Below, piece by piece: positions 15,672 to 24,729 of a stretch of 64,000 bases of DNA. The DNA comes from CAVQCX01 sp963711095 (lineage in GTDB: Bacteria > Pseudomonadota > Gammaproteobacteria > Chromatiales > Chromatiaceae). The translations under genes and the position numbers were made by a program. Every line of letters starts with the position of its first letter. Positions within the stretch are counted from its first letter, which is position 1. The DNA is taken from NCBI GenBank assembly GCA_963711095.1, contig CAVQCX010000009.1:1-64000 (forward strand), in the 5' to 3' direction. The notes under the pieces are model-generated. The model saw only the letters and a program-made list of their open reading frames with translations. It had not been told where the DNA came from and did not search any database.

Positions 15672-17050
15672 GAGGCATCCTCATTCAGGTCGATCTCCTC
15701 GCCCGGCCCGGGCTCGCGCGGGGCGGTCTCAGGGTCACAGTGAACGTTTACGCGTGTCCTGCACCCATGTCCTGCGTGCTTGGCGATTGCTTTACGCCCC
15801 GCGGACAGCAAGCTTCCGGGCCGGGATTCGGATCGATAGGTTAGAGCCCCGGCAGCGTTTGCGGCGAGATGGCGACAATCCTAGCCTAGATTCACAGCCG
15901 GGTCGGCCACCGACTGAGCGCGGGATCACCCTGGACCGCGAACAGCCGGTCTCAAGGACCTGCGATGGACCTGTCGCCTCCCCCAAACGAAGTTGAATGA
16001 CCCCGGGCAAAGCCGAAGGCTTATTGGGTGAGCGCCGCGAGGGCGCCATCAAAGCTTGAGCCGCCCCTGGCGGCTGGGCGATTGTTCCAGCAACTGACTC
16101 CGCTCTCTCTAGCGATCCGGGGTGGGTCTGGCGGGACCGTGAGCCGCCTGGGTGAGGCGGAAAAGAGGAATGTCCGGTGGACATTCCTCCCGCCGAACGG
16201 GTTTGCCAGGGATGGCAAACCCCGGACTTGCAAGCCAAACAGGATGGCTTGGCGCCAGCAAGGCGGCTCCCGAGCCTCCAGGGGTGAGGCCGAGTAGGAA
16301 AAGCGCCAGTGGCGCTTTTTCCGGCCGAACGGGCTCAGCACGGATGCTGAGCCCGGGACCTGCCAGCGTAGCGGGGACTGCGTAGCGCCAGCAGGGATTC
16401 ACGGCGTGTCCCGACAGGCCCATCCCGGACCGCATTCCCGCACAGACCCGCTTCGCGATCGGATCGTCTTGTCAATCTGACCGCCGCAAAGGTCAAACCT
16501 TGGCGAGTCCCCCGGCAGAGCCGGGGGGTTTCCCTCAATGAATGACATTCGCTTGAAACCGGTCCGCAGCACGGACCATCGACGCTGGCGTCGCCGGACA
16601 TCGGGGATTCATGCGGATCCCCTCACCCCAACCCTGTTCCGGTGGGAGAGGGAGCACTTCGTCGGGCTGTAGCCACCTCCCATGGGTAAACATCTGCGGG
16701 GCTGGCGCGGCGCCGTCGTGCAGCTATGCTACTGCGTTATCCGCCTGCGGCACCACGCAGGGACGCGCCTGTCCTCCGGGATACCGCCCCGCGATTCATG
16801 GACCTGATTGATGCCGGGACCTATGTTGCCCCCCCGAAATAGCTATGCCGTGCGGCAAGGTGCTTGGCCACCCGCGGGCTCGGGCTGTGCGTGCCGACGG
16901 TGGTCAGCGGGGCGCCGGCCAGGGCCCGCAGCGGGTGACGTCAGGTCTCGGGGAAACGCCGTCCGACAGCAGATTGTGCCGTCCTCGCCTGGTCGCTGAG
17001 CAACCACGAGCGGAACGGTTGGTGAACGGGAATTCAAAGGGAGGACAACC
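15672..17050. other. 1.4-kb non-coding region with structured repeats
   Basis: Divergent intergenic region between the deoxyribosyltransferase-like gene and the patatin gene. Frames here have no start/RBS logic or domains. It holds the tandem hairpin units at 16024-16400 (separate entry) and a C-rich direct/inverted pair near 16618-16650 (CCCTCACCCCAACCC ... GGGAGAGGG) of a type often seen as dispersed repeats. A short frame between them has a low-complexity composition that I reject as coding. Confidence 0.55.
16024..16400. repeat. Tandem structured repeats with paired but divergent stems
   Basis: Two clear units start GGTGAGGC (16151 and 16283) and share GCCGAACGGG after the first hairpin and GCGCCAGCA near the end. 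Unit A: stem GAGGAATGTCC-GGT-GGACATTCCTC (16165-16189), stem GGGTTTGCC-AGGGAT-GGCAAACCC (16199-16222), stem CAAGCCA...TGGCTTG. Unit B: stem GGAAAAGCGCC-AGT-GGCGCTTTTTCC (16297-16322), stem GGGCTCAGCA-CGGA-TGCTGAGCCC (16331-16354). Arms differ wholly between units, yet pairing is kept. A weaker unit with GGGTGAG and AGCCGCC-CCT-GGCGGCT lies at 16024-16080. Confidence 0.7.
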
Positions 17051-19855
17051 ATGGCTTCTGAGCAGATCGAACAGCTGCGCGCCCAAGCCCGGTCGCTAGC
17101 ACAGGAATTGCTTCCGGATCCCGAGGCGACCAAGAAGCTCGTGAAAAGGCTACAGGGCGCCTTCGAGCTCGGCGTCGCCCGCCGGCTGCTCGACGCGGTC
17201 CTTGCATCGGAGCCACGCGCCGTCGGGCAGGCAGAGCTGCGCGGCCTGTGCGGCCACATCCACGGGAAGCTGAGGTCGACTCAACGGCTTTGGATGGAGC
17301 TGGTGCAGCTCCGGGCACTCTGTACGTACAAGGACAACGAGATTGCGCCGGAGCGGCGTTTTCGGGCCGCCTTGGCAATCCTCGAGAGCATCGGGCTACG
17401 GGACAAGAACTGTCGAAACGGGGAGACCCTCGGTCAGGGCGGCGCGATCTACAAGCGTCTGTGGGAGACCGGGGGTGAGCTCGAGCACCTGCATACGGCG
17501 CTCGCTTTCTACCACGCCGCCTGGGAGCGCGACCCCGAGAAGGACATGGGCTGGGGCGGGGTAAACGCCGCCTATTGCCTCGACCTGCTGGCCTTCCACG
17601 CCAGGGCGACGGCGGCACGCGAGAGCACCGAGCATCTTGCGGCCCCGGACTGGAGCGAGCAGGCAAGCGCCTTGCGCCGGGAGCTACTGGAGCGACTGCC
17701 GGCACTCGCGGCCGGGAAGCCCGAGATCGAGGGCGCCTATTGGTACCGCGCAACCCTGGCCGAGGTGCATTTCGGGCTGCGCGAATACGAAAAAACGGGG
17801 GACTGGCTCTCAGCTGCCCGCGAGACATCGCCCGCACCGGACGAGTGGGAGCTGCAGACCACCACCCACCAGCTCGCGGCGATCGCGCGCTTGCAGGGGA
17901 TATTGCCACCCGCACCGCAGGAAGCCCCTGAAAGCTGGGACCCCGCCTGGCGGGCTCTGGCCCGGCTGTTCGACAAAGAACAGGTAACGCAGATCGTCGC
18001 GGTCGCCCGCCACGCCCGACGCGGCAAGGTCGGACTCGCACTCTCCGGGGGCGGCTTCCGGGCGGCGCTGTTCCATCTCGGCGTGCTGGCACGCCTTGCC
18101 GAATGCGACGTGCTGCCGAGCGTCGAGACCCTCTCGACCGTCTCGGGCGGCAGTATCGTCGGCGCTCACTACTACCTGGAGCTTTGCCGCCTGCTGGAAA
18201 CCCACTGCGACGGCGATCTCGGCCGCAGGGATTACGTGGAGCTGGTGCGGCGCGTCATGGACCATTTTCTCGAAGGCGTACAGCAAAATCTGCGCACCCG
18301 GGCCCTCGTCGACGCGCGCGCCAATCTGCGAATGCTCCTCCCCACCGGCTACAGCCGCAGCAACCGGATGGGAGAGCTGTATGAGCAATATCTCTATGCC
18401 CGGGTACCGGAGTGTCGCCCCAGACCGGACCTATCCGCCGAGGAGTGCGGCCCCCTCCCCATGCGCCGGCTCAGGGATCTGCTGATCTACCCCGCGCTCG
18501 ACTGTGACGCCGACGGGCGGCCCAAGAAATGGGACGAGGACTTCAAACCCCGGTCCTCCAATTGGCGCCGTCTGAACCGGGTGCCCAACCTGATGATCAA
18601 CACCACCTCCCTCAACTCGGGACACAACTGGCAGTTCACGGCGAGTTGGATGGGCGAGCCACCCGGTCTTATGGGTGACGAAGTGGACATGAACGAGCGG
18701 TACCGCAGGCTTTACTATCACCAGGCACCCAGCTGCGAGCTGCGCAACTACCCGCTTTGCTATGCAGTGGCAGCCTCCTCCTGCGTGCCCGCGCTGTTCG
18801 AGCCGCTGGTCCTCAAAGGCCTCTACCCAGGCCGCACGGTGCGACTGGTCGATGGCGGGGTGCACGACAATCAGGGTGTCGCCGGTCTGCTCGACGACGA
18901 CTGCAATTTCATCCTGTGCAGCGACGCCTCGGGCCAGATAGAAGATCTGGCCAACCCCAAAGGAGGCATGCTGGGGGTCTTCTTCCGCTCAGACGGCATC
19001 CTCCAAGACCGCGTGCGCGAAGCCCAATACCAGGACCTCAGGTCCCGGGCAGACAGCCATTCGCTGCAGGGACTGTTCTTCATTCACCTGAAGCAGGAGC
19101 TGGAGACCGCCCCCATCGACTGGGTCGACTGTGACGACCCGCAGACCGAGCCGCGCTCGCCCAGCTGCACCAGCTACGGCGTGGACCGCGACATCCAGCG
19201 ACTGCTCTCGGAAATCCGCACAGACTTGGACACCTTCACCGAGGTGGAGTCTTACGCCCTGATGGCCAGCGGCTACCTCCTGACGGAGAACCAGCTTCGC
19301 AGCCTGGACCGAGAGCACAGAGAGGCCGGGCTGCCGGGTACCTGGGGTGGCTACGACGTCGATGCGCCCATGTGGCAGGACAACAGCCAGAGCTACTGGC
19401 CCTTCGCACCGCTGCTGCCGATCCTCGGCAAGGCAGCGGACAGCTCGGACCTGCGTCGCCGTGATCTCGCCCGGCAGCTCAAGGCCGCGAGTCGACTATT
19501 CGGAAAGGTGTGGGTACTGGTCAAACCGTTGCGCCTCACTGCGAAAGCGATCGGGGCGGTAGGAACGTTGGCGCTGGTCTGCTGCCTGGTGCGGCACTGG
19601 GGCGATCCGTTCACCTTCCGCGTGTCCGGCGAGATTGGCTGGCTAACAATAGCCTTGTTGATGATCGTCGGCGGCGCAGCGATGCCCGTCTTGCGCTTCC
19701 TCGACCCACGCAAGGCCGCCGAAAGTCTTCTGTTCAAGCTGGGACTGGCCACCATCGGCTGGCTCGGCACCAGTCTGCATCTGTGGATCTTCGATCCGCT
19801 GCTGCGCCGGCGCGGAAGCCTGAAGCGCTTGCTATCCCTGCCGGCGGAGGATTGA
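17051..19855 (+). CDS. Patatin-like phospholipase with TRAFs-binding-like N-terminus and C-terminal membrane helices
   Basis: 934 residues. Residues ~1-300 are all-helical and carry TRAFs-binding-type signatures (GAIYKRLWETGGELEHLHTA, DMGWGGVNAAYCLDLLAFHA, YWYRATLAEVHFGL). Residues ~325-680 are a patatin lipase: oxyanion loop SGGGFRAALFHLGVL near 333, nucleophile Ser in STVSGGSIVGAHY near 366, catalytic Asp in VDGGVHDNQG near 601. Three hydrophobic helices follow (TLALVCCLV, WLTIALLMIVGGAAMPVL, LGLATIGWLGTSLHLWIF). It would degrade membrane lipid when activated, as patatin effectors in CBASS-type systems do (known), but no cyclase is present here. ATG 17051 has AGGGAGGACAACC upstream. The TRAFs-binding link with the 14346 gene suggests one system (inference). 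Confidence 0.85.
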   Translation: MASEQIEQLRAQARSLAQELLPDPEATKKLVKRLQGAFELGVARRLLDAVLASEPRAVGQAELRGLCGHIHGKLRSTQRLWMELVQLRALCTYKDNEIAPERRFRAALAILESIGLRDKNCRNGETLGQGGAIYKRLWETGGELEHLHTALAFYHAAWERDPEKDMGWGGVNAAYCLDLLAFHARATAARESTEHLAAPDWSEQASALRRELLERLPALAAGKPEIEGAYWYRATLAEVHFGLREYEKTGDWLSAARETSPAPDEWELQTTTHQLAAIARLQGILPPAPQEAPESWDPAWRALARLFDKEQVTQIVAVARHARRGKVGLALSGGGFRAALFHLGVLARLAECDVLPSVETLSTVSGGSIVGAHYYLELCRLLETHCDGDLGRRDYVELVRRVMDHFLEGVQQNLRTRALVDARANLRMLLPTGYSRSNRMGELYEQYLYARVPECRPRPDLSAEECGPLPMRRLRDLLIYPALDCDADGRPKKWDEDFKPRSSNWRRLNRVPNLMINTTSLNSGHNWQFTASWMGEPPGLMGDEVDMNERYRRLYYHQAPSCELRNYPLCYAVAASSCVPALFEPLVLKGLYPGRTVRLVDGGVHDNQGVAGLLDDDCNFILCSDASGQIEDLANPKGGMLGVFFRSDGILQDRVREAQYQDLRSRADSHSLQGLFFIHLKQELETAPIDWVDCDDPQTEPRSPSCTSYGVDRDIQRLLSEIRTDLDTFTEVESYALMASGYLLTENQLRSLDREHREAGLPGTWGGYDVDAPMWQDNSQSYWPFAPLLPILGKAADSSDLRRRDLARQLKAASRLFGKVWVLVKPLRLTAKAIGAVGTLALVCCLVRHWGDPFTFRVSGEIGWLTIALLMIVGGAAMPVLRFLDPRKAAESLLFKLGLATIGWLGTSLHLWIFDPLLRRRGSLKRLLSLPAED

Positions 19856-20046
19856 CAGAGCAGCCATGGCTGGCGAGCCCCCCGGCGAGGGCTGTTGGCT
19901 CCGGCGGATGATCCGTCAACCCGGCACGCCCGGCGACACTGTCTGGACTCGCGATTCCCGGCGCCCCCCAGCCTCGCCTTTTGTATGAGGGCGGCCCAGC
20001 GGTTAGCCTTGTGGCTCCGGAATCCGACCCAGGGTGATGCACTTCC

Positions 20047-20466
20047 ATGACGTTGCTTACATCGAGCGATGCGGAGCAGGCCTTCTACGAGGCGTTCGAG
20101 CGGCTGGACCTGCAGGCCATGGGCGCGCTCTGGATGGACGGGAAAGAAGCCGCCTGTGTGCACCCGGGCGGCCCACTGATCCAGGGCAAACAGGCGGTGA
20201 TCCAGAGCTGGGCGGAGCTATTCGCCTCGGCGGACCCACCCGGCATCGAGTACCGGCTGATCTCGCGCCAGGCGAGCGGCGTGCTGGCGGTGCACCTGGT
20301 CGAGGAGCGCATCCGCCCGAGCCGCTCGGCGCCCGGACCGGCCAGCCGCGTCATTGCGACCAATGTCTACCTGCGACGCGGCGACGCTTGGCGGATGGTG
20401 TCGCACCATGCCTCCCTGCCGTTGATGCCGAGCCCGGACCAGCGCGCGCGCACCGGGCTGCATTGA
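20047..20466 (+). CDS. NTF2-like / SnoaL-fold protein
   Basis: 139 residues of the SnoaL_3/DUF4440 type: AEQAFYEAFERLDLQAMGAL WMDG..., CVHPGGPLIQGKQAVIQSWA, NVYLRRGDAWRMVSHHASLP. These small cone-shaped proteins bind or isomerise small ligands, and the ligand cannot be told here. The W-x-D...C-x-H-P-G pattern is common in a widespread proteobacterial group of unknown role. It follows the patatin gene by about 190 bp and probably has its own promoter. Confidence 0.85.
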   Translation: MTLLTSSDAEQAFYEAFERLDLQAMGALWMDGKEAACVHPGGPLIQGKQAVIQSWAELFASADPPGIEYRLISRQASGVLAVHLVEERIRPSRSAPGPASRVIATNVYLRRGDAWRMVSHHASLPLMPSPDQRARTGLH

Positions 20467-20473
20467 CAGCGGC

Positions 20474-20647
20474 TCAGCTCATCGGGGATGCGCTGACCGG
20501 CGCACCGGGGCGTGGCGCCTCACCCTCCGCCCTTGCCTTGCAGGCGCGCTCGAGCTCGTCGCGGATGCTCTCGGTTCTTCCCACCTCTCGGCCGACGTAG
20601 TACGCAAGCGCTGCCAGTGCGGCAGTGAACAGAACGCGCGGCAACAT
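20474..20647 (-). CDS. Small single-pass membrane protein
   Basis: A 57-residue frame from ATG 20647 with AGGAG eight bases upstream. MLPRVLFTAALAALAYYVGR is one membrane helix followed by a charged helix (REVGRTESIRDELERACKAR) and a Pro/Ala tail. It is convergent with the NTF2-like gene and ends 8 bp from it. Family unknown to me; the good RBS and membrane-charge layout argue that it is real. Confidence 0.6.
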   Translation of the reverse strand: MLPRVLFTAALAALAYYVGREVGRTESIRDELERACKARAEGEAPRPGAPVSASPMS

Positions 20648-20766
20648 CCGACCACTCCTCTTTGTGCTGCGGGGTCTGCTGAAATCATAGCGCGGCCTGC
20701 CGCCAATGCGCGATGTCCCGGACCCGGGCCCCGCCGCGGGCCCTGCAAGGGCCCCGGGGGCGCCCC

Positions 20767-20795
20767 CTTGAATCCCCGTCGATGGACCCTATCTT
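20767..20795 (+). promoter_or_regulatory. Sigma-32-type heat-shock promoter
   Basis: CCCTTGAA (-35), 14 nt spacing, then CCCTATCTT (-10), very close to the RpoH consensus CTTGAA-N13/15-CCCCATnT. It lies about 95 bp before the small heat-shock gene, which fits the regulon. Confidence 0.75.
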
Positions 20796-20887
20796 ATTAG
20801 TGCGGGTGCTCCATGGAGGCCCGCAGACCGCGCGGTTCGAGAGAACGCGCACCCAAGCCATATTGCTTCGATTGTGAGGATATGACC

Positions 20888-21343
20888 ATGACGACTTTCG
20901 ACTTTTCTCCGCTGTTCCGCAACTTCATCGGCTTCGACCGACTCGCCGACAGCCTGGAGGCCGCCTACCGCTCCGAGACCAACGGCTATCCGCCGTACAA
21001 CATCGAGCGCACGGCGGAAAACCGCTACCAGATCTCCATGGCCGTGGCCGGATTCGGCAACGACGACCTGGACGTGGAGGTTCGCGAGAACATCCTGACC
21101 GTGCGCGGCGGCAAGCAGGAAGAGGCCGAGAAGCGCGAGTACGTGTATCGCGGTATCGCCACGCGCAATTTCGAGCGCAAGTTCCAGCTCGCCGACTATG
21201 TGGTGGTGAAAGGCGCCGCGCTCAAGGACGGGCTGCTTCACATCGACCTGGCGCGGGAGGTCCCTGAGGCGATGAAGCCCCGCCACATCGACATCGCGGG
21301 CGAGCCGGCCCGCATGATCGAAGGTGAGGCCAAGGCGGCCTGA
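20888..21343 (+). CDS. ibpA: Small heat-shock protein, Hsp20/IbpA
   Basis: 151 residues of ATP-independent holdase chaperone that binds aggregating proteins. Family start MTTFDFSPLFRNFIGFDRLA, alpha-crystallin domain from NGYPPYNIERTAENRYQISM to GLLHIDLAREVPEAMKPRHI. I take ATG 20888 because GAGGA at 20876 is 7 nt away; an ATG at 20882 is too close to it. A sigma-32-like promoter precedes it, and the ~80-nt leader could hold a ROSE-type thermometer (not shown). A terminator follows at 21361. Confidence 0.95.
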   Translation: MTTFDFSPLFRNFIGFDRLADSLEAAYRSETNGYPPYNIERTAENRYQISMAVAGFGNDDLDVEVRENILTVRGGKQEEAEKREYVYRGIATRNFERKFQLADYVVVKGAALKDGLLHIDLAREVPEAMKPRHIDIAGEPARMIEGEAKAA

Positions 21344-21360
21344 GCGGCCTAAGCGAGAAC

Positions 21361-21386
21361 AAAGGGGGGCGCAAGCCCCCCTTTTC
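21361..21386 (+). terminator. Rho-independent terminator after ibpA
   Basis: AAAGGGGGGC-GCAA-GCCCCCCTTT followed by T. Strong GC stem with A/T flanks, so it may work in both directions and also end the convergent 21415 gene. Confidence 0.9.
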
Positions 21387-21414
21387 GTTGGCGCCGGGTG
21401 GGTAGCGCCGATGT

Positions 21415-21915
21415 CTACCAGAGCCTCTCGCCACGCTCCAGGCGCAGGATGATCTCCTCCTGGAACCCCGCTGGCCCATGGGCATGGACCTGGACCGAGG
21501 CCGAGAAGGCCTCCTCCCCTGGCTCGTGCTCGAGAAACAGCAGCGGGCGCCCGTAGGCCTGGGAGAACTGCTTCAGCCACTGCAGAGCCCGGGGCGGGAT
21601 GCGCCGGCCCACCGGCAAAGCCAGGTCCACGGGGCGGCCTTGCCACTCGCGTGCCCCCGGCAGCATCATGACCCGCGCCTCGCTCGGCTTGAGCCAGTCC
21701 GGCAGCGGGCTGTTCGGCATGATCCAGGCGCACTGGAATCGCCGGCACTGCTCCGGGCGCTCCCCATAGATGCGGCAGCCCGAGCCCGTGCTGTGCTGGC
21801 AGGGGTGTCCGGGCGAGACCTCCCGACCCGCGACGGTGATCCGGACCCAGCCGTCGCAGCACGCCGTGCAGGGCTGGCATTGCCGCACGCCGCCGCTTCG
21901 CCTTTCCTGAGCCAT
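21415..21915 (-). CDS. YkgJ-family cysteine-cluster protein
   Basis: 166 residues from ATG 21915. The cysteine set CQPCTACCDGW ... PCQHSTGSGCRIYGERPEQC then RRFQCAWI is the CxxCxxCC zinc/iron-binding pattern of UPF0153/YkgJ proteins. Biochemical role unknown. Convergent with ibpA. Confidence 0.85.
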   Translation of the reverse strand: MAQERRSGGVRQCQPCTACCDGWVRITVAGREVSPGHPCQHSTGSGCRIYGERPEQCRRFQCAWIMPNSPLPDWLKPSEARVMMLPGAREWQGRPVDLALPVGRRIPPRALQWLKQFSQAYGRPLLFLEHEPGEEAFSASVQVHAHGPAGFQEEIILRLERGERLW

Positions 21916-22188
21916 GGCTTGACCTGACCTGACCGACGTCCGAGGGCGGGACCTGACAGCGCCCGGGGCCCGGGAGACGAAATTCTCACCACCGGCTGGT
22001 GGGCGCCCGGTGACAAGGTAGCAAAGGCGCGCTGACCCCCACAAGCCCGCTGCGCGGCCGTCCGGTCTCCGGGCAGCGGGATCGCCCGGATCGGCACCAG
22101 CCAAGCAAGACGCGGCCACCAGGCGCGGGCCGGGCTGCCCACCCGGCCACAGGCCGGGCACGGGTTGCTTATCGGCGTGTGCTGCTGC

Positions 22189-23481
22189 TCACTCGAAGGG
22201 ATGACGCAGCACCACGGTCTCCTCCCGGTCGGGGCCGGTGGAGACGATGTCGATGGGGGTGCCGCAGAGCTCCTCGATCCGGGCGAGGTAGCGCCGTGCG
22301 TTCTCAGGCAGCCCCTTGAGACTGCGCACCCCCACCGTGGACTCGGACCAGCCCGGCAGCTCGACGAAGACGGGCTTGCAGCGCTCGAAGCCCTCGGCGC
22401 CGACCGGCGGCGTGTCCACCTCCCGGCCGTCGAGCCGGTAGGCGACGCAGATCCTGAGGGTTTCCATGCCATCGAGCACGTCGAGCTTGGTGATGCACAT
22501 GCCACTCGCGCTGTTGATCGCCAGGGAGCGACGCAGGGCGACGGTGTCGAGCCAGCCGCAGCGGCGCTTGCGCCCGGTCGTCGCCCCGAACTCGTGGCCC
22601 CTGGCGCCCAGGTGCTCGCCGTCGCTGTCGAACAGCTCGGTCGGAAAAGGACCGGCACCGACCCGGGTGGTATAGGCCTTGACTATGCCCAGAACATAGT
22701 CGAGATAGCGCGGACCCATCCCGGTCCCGGTCGCGGCCCCTCCGGCAGTGGTGTTGGAGGAGGTGACATAGGGGTAGGTGCCGTGATCGATGTCGAGCAG
22801 CGCCCCCTGGGCACCCTCGAACATGACGTTCTTGCCCTCGGCGCGCAGCCGGTGCAGGGTGCCGGTCACGTCCTCCACCAGCGGGCGGATCAGCTCGGCC
22901 TGGCCGAGCGCCTCATCGAGCACGCGCTGGTAGTCGAGCGTTTCGTACTTGAAATAATGCCCGAGGGTGAAGTTGTGGTAGTCCATCACCTCGCGCAGGC
23001 GGTCCTTGAAGCGGGAGGTGTCGAGCAGGTCCCCGAGTCGGATTCCGCGCCGGGAGATCTTATCCTCGTAAGCGGGACCTATGCCCCGGCCGGTGGTGCC
23101 TATGGCCTTGCTCCCCCGGGCACGCTCACGCGCATGGTCGAGGGCGACGTGGTAGGGCAGGATGAGCGGGCAGGACTCGCTGATGCCCAGGCGCTCGCGG
23201 GCGGGAACGCCGCGCTGCTCCAGCATGCCGAGCTCCTCCAACAGGGCGCCCGGCGACAGCACCACGCCGTTGCCGATCAGACAGCGCACGCCCTCGCGCA
23301 GCACGCCCGAGGGGACCAGGTGCAGGATCGTCTGCTCGCCGCCGATCACCAGCGTGTGCCCGGCGTTGTGCCCGCCCTGGAACCGCACCACCGCGTGCGC
23401 CCGGTCGGTCAGCAGATCGACGACCTTCCCCTTGCCTTCGTCGCCCCATTGTGCGCCGATGACTACAACATTCTTGCCCAT
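22189..23481 (-). CDS. purA: Adenylosuccinate synthetase
   Basis: 430 residues, full length. Catalyses GTP-dependent joining of IMP and aspartate, the first step from IMP to AMP. P-loop-like GDEGKGKVVDLL near residue 12, GHNAGHTLVIGG near 38, IGTTGRGIGPAYEDKISRRG near 127, EGAQGALLDIDHGTYPYVTS near 222, TTGRKRRCGWLD near 300. It follows hisZ by 45 bp in the order DUF2065-hisZ-purA common in gammaproteobacteria. Confidence 0.97.
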   Translation of the reverse strand: MGKNVVVIGAQWGDEGKGKVVDLLTDRAHAVVRFQGGHNAGHTLVIGGEQTILHLVPSGVLREGVRCLIGNGVVLSPGALLEELGMLEQRGVPARERLGISESCPLILPYHVALDHARERARGSKAIGTTGRGIGPAYEDKISRRGIRLGDLLDTSRFKDRLREVMDYHNFTLGHYFKYETLDYQRVLDEALGQAELIRPLVEDVTGTLHRLRAEGKNVMFEGAQGALLDIDHGTYPYVTSSNTTAGGAATGTGMGPRYLDYVLGIVKAYTTRVGAGPFPTELFDSDGEHLGARGHEFGATTGRKRRCGWLDTVALRRSLAINSASGMCITKLDVLDGMETLRICVAYRLDGREVDTPPVGAEGFERCKPVFVELPGWSESTVGVRSLKGLPENARRYLARIEELCGTPIDIVSTGPDREETVVLRHPFE

Positions 23482-23526
23482 GATCGCTCTCTTTCTGTCG
23501 TGGCTAATCCGCCCGGGCCATCTCGC

Positions 23527-24729
23527 CTAGACGGCCTGCGGCTCCCAGCTGTCGGCGCGCCGGCGCAAGACCCGGTCGCAGCCCATCTCCCGCGCGCCGC
23601 CGCTCTGCCCCGGCAGCTCGCAGATCACCCGCTCGCCGGCGGCCCTGAGCGCCCGCACACGCGCGCGCAATCCGGCATCGTCCAGCGCGGGGGCAAAGAT
23701 GCCCGGGGCGGGGGCCTGGGGTCCCTGACCCTCCTGCGCGCTGACGCGCAGCAGTTTCTTCAGATCCGCACTGAATCCGGTGGCCGGGCGGGCACGGCCG
23801 AACACCTCGCCCACGTGATCGTAGCGGCCCCCGCGGGCAATCTCTTCCCCCATGCCCGGTGCAAAGGCCGCGAACACCACACCGGTCTGGTAGTGATAGG
23901 CGCGCAGCTCGGCCAAGTCGAAGTGCAGCGGGATGTCCGGCAGGTGGGTGCGCACCGCTGCCGCCATCCGTTCCAGGTAATCCAGCGCCTGGTGCACCGG
24001 CGGCGCGGCCTCGCTCAGCTCGGTCCTGGCCCGGGCAATCACGTCGTCGCCGTTTAGGCCGGCCAGGGCGATCAGCATGCGCGCGACCCCGTCCGGCAAC
24101 GCGAGCTCGCCGACCAGCCCCTCGATCTCCGGAACGGCCTTGCGCTGCAAGGCCTCGAACAACGCCTGCTCGGCCTCGGCATCGAGCCCGGCCTGGCGCG
24201 CCAGGCCGCGAAAGATGCCGACGTGCCCCAGATCCAGGTAGACGTCACTCAGGCCGGCCCGGCGCAGGGTCTCGATCATCAGGCACAGGATTTCGCAGTC
24301 GCTCGCCACGCCCGCGTGTCCGAACAGCTCCGCGCCTATCTGCAGGGGCGCCCGCGAGCCCCCCAGCCCGTCCGGGCGGCTGTGCAGCACCGTGCCCAGA
24401 TAGCAGAGGCGCGTCGGCGTGTCCCGGCGCAGCTGATGGGCGTCGATGCGCGCCGCCTGGGGGGTGATATCGGCGCGCACGCCCATCAGCCGGCCGGTCA
24501 TCTGGTCGGTGAGCTTGAAGGTCTGCAGATCCAGGTCCCGTCCCGTCCCTGTGAGCAGGGAATCGAGGTATTCGACGAACGGCGGGAAGATCAGCTCGTA
24601 GCCCCAGACCGCGAACAGGTCCAGCAGCTCGCGGCGCAGGGCCTCCAGATGCTGTGCATCCGGCGGCAATACTTCGTCGATGCCCTCGGGCAGCAGCCAA
24701 CGCTCTTTGCGCATAAGCCGGTTCTTCAT
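23527..24729 (-). CDS. hisZ: ATP phosphoribosyltransferase regulatory subunit
   Basis: 400 residues from ATG 24729. A HisRS-like paralogue without aminoacylation activity that joins short HisG to form the first enzyme of histidine synthesis (family knowledge). WLLPEGIDEVLPPDAQHLEA start, FELTDQ-type motif as FKLTDQMTGRLMGVRADITP, then TRLCYLGTVLHSRPDGLGGS. The C-terminal part (RGGRYDHVGEVFGRARPATG) is intact. Its ATG overlaps the TGA of the DUF2065 gene (ATGA), showing coupling. hisG is not in the window. Confidence 0.95.
   Translation of the reverse strand: MKNRLMRKERWLLPEGIDEVLPPDAQHLEALRRELLDLFAVWGYELIFPPFVEYLDSLLTGTGRDLDLQTFKLTDQMTGRLMGVRADITPQAARIDAHQLRRDTPTRLCYLGTVLHSRPDGLGGSRAPLQIGAELFGHAGVASDCEILCLMIETLRRAGLSDVYLDLGHVGIFRGLARQAGLDAEAEQALFEALQRKAVPEIEGLVGELALPDGVARMLIALAGLNGDDVIARARTELSEAAPPVHQALDYLERMAAAVRTHLPDIPLHFDLAELRAYHYQTGVVFAAFAPGMGEEIARGGRYDHVGEVFGRARPATGFSADLKKLLRVSAQEGQGPQAPAPGIFAPALDDAGLRARVRALRAAGERVICELPGQSGGAREMGCDRVLRRRADSWEPQAV

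Noticed and set aside
16021..16341. 106-residue minus-strand frame over the structured repeats
   Set aside because: Its repeated PFG...SASP words come from the DNA repeat units, not from protein selection.
16151..16400. Integron attC sites
   Set aside because: GCCGAAC resembles an attC core end but the matching GTTRRRY partner is absent in each unit, and there is no cassette gene structure.
20835..20860. tRNA-like GGTTCGAGA stretch
   Set aside because: No cloverleaf can be folded around it; no tRNA was found in the window.
22165..24057. 630-residue + strand open frame
   Set aside because: Antisense to purA and hisZ, both certain.
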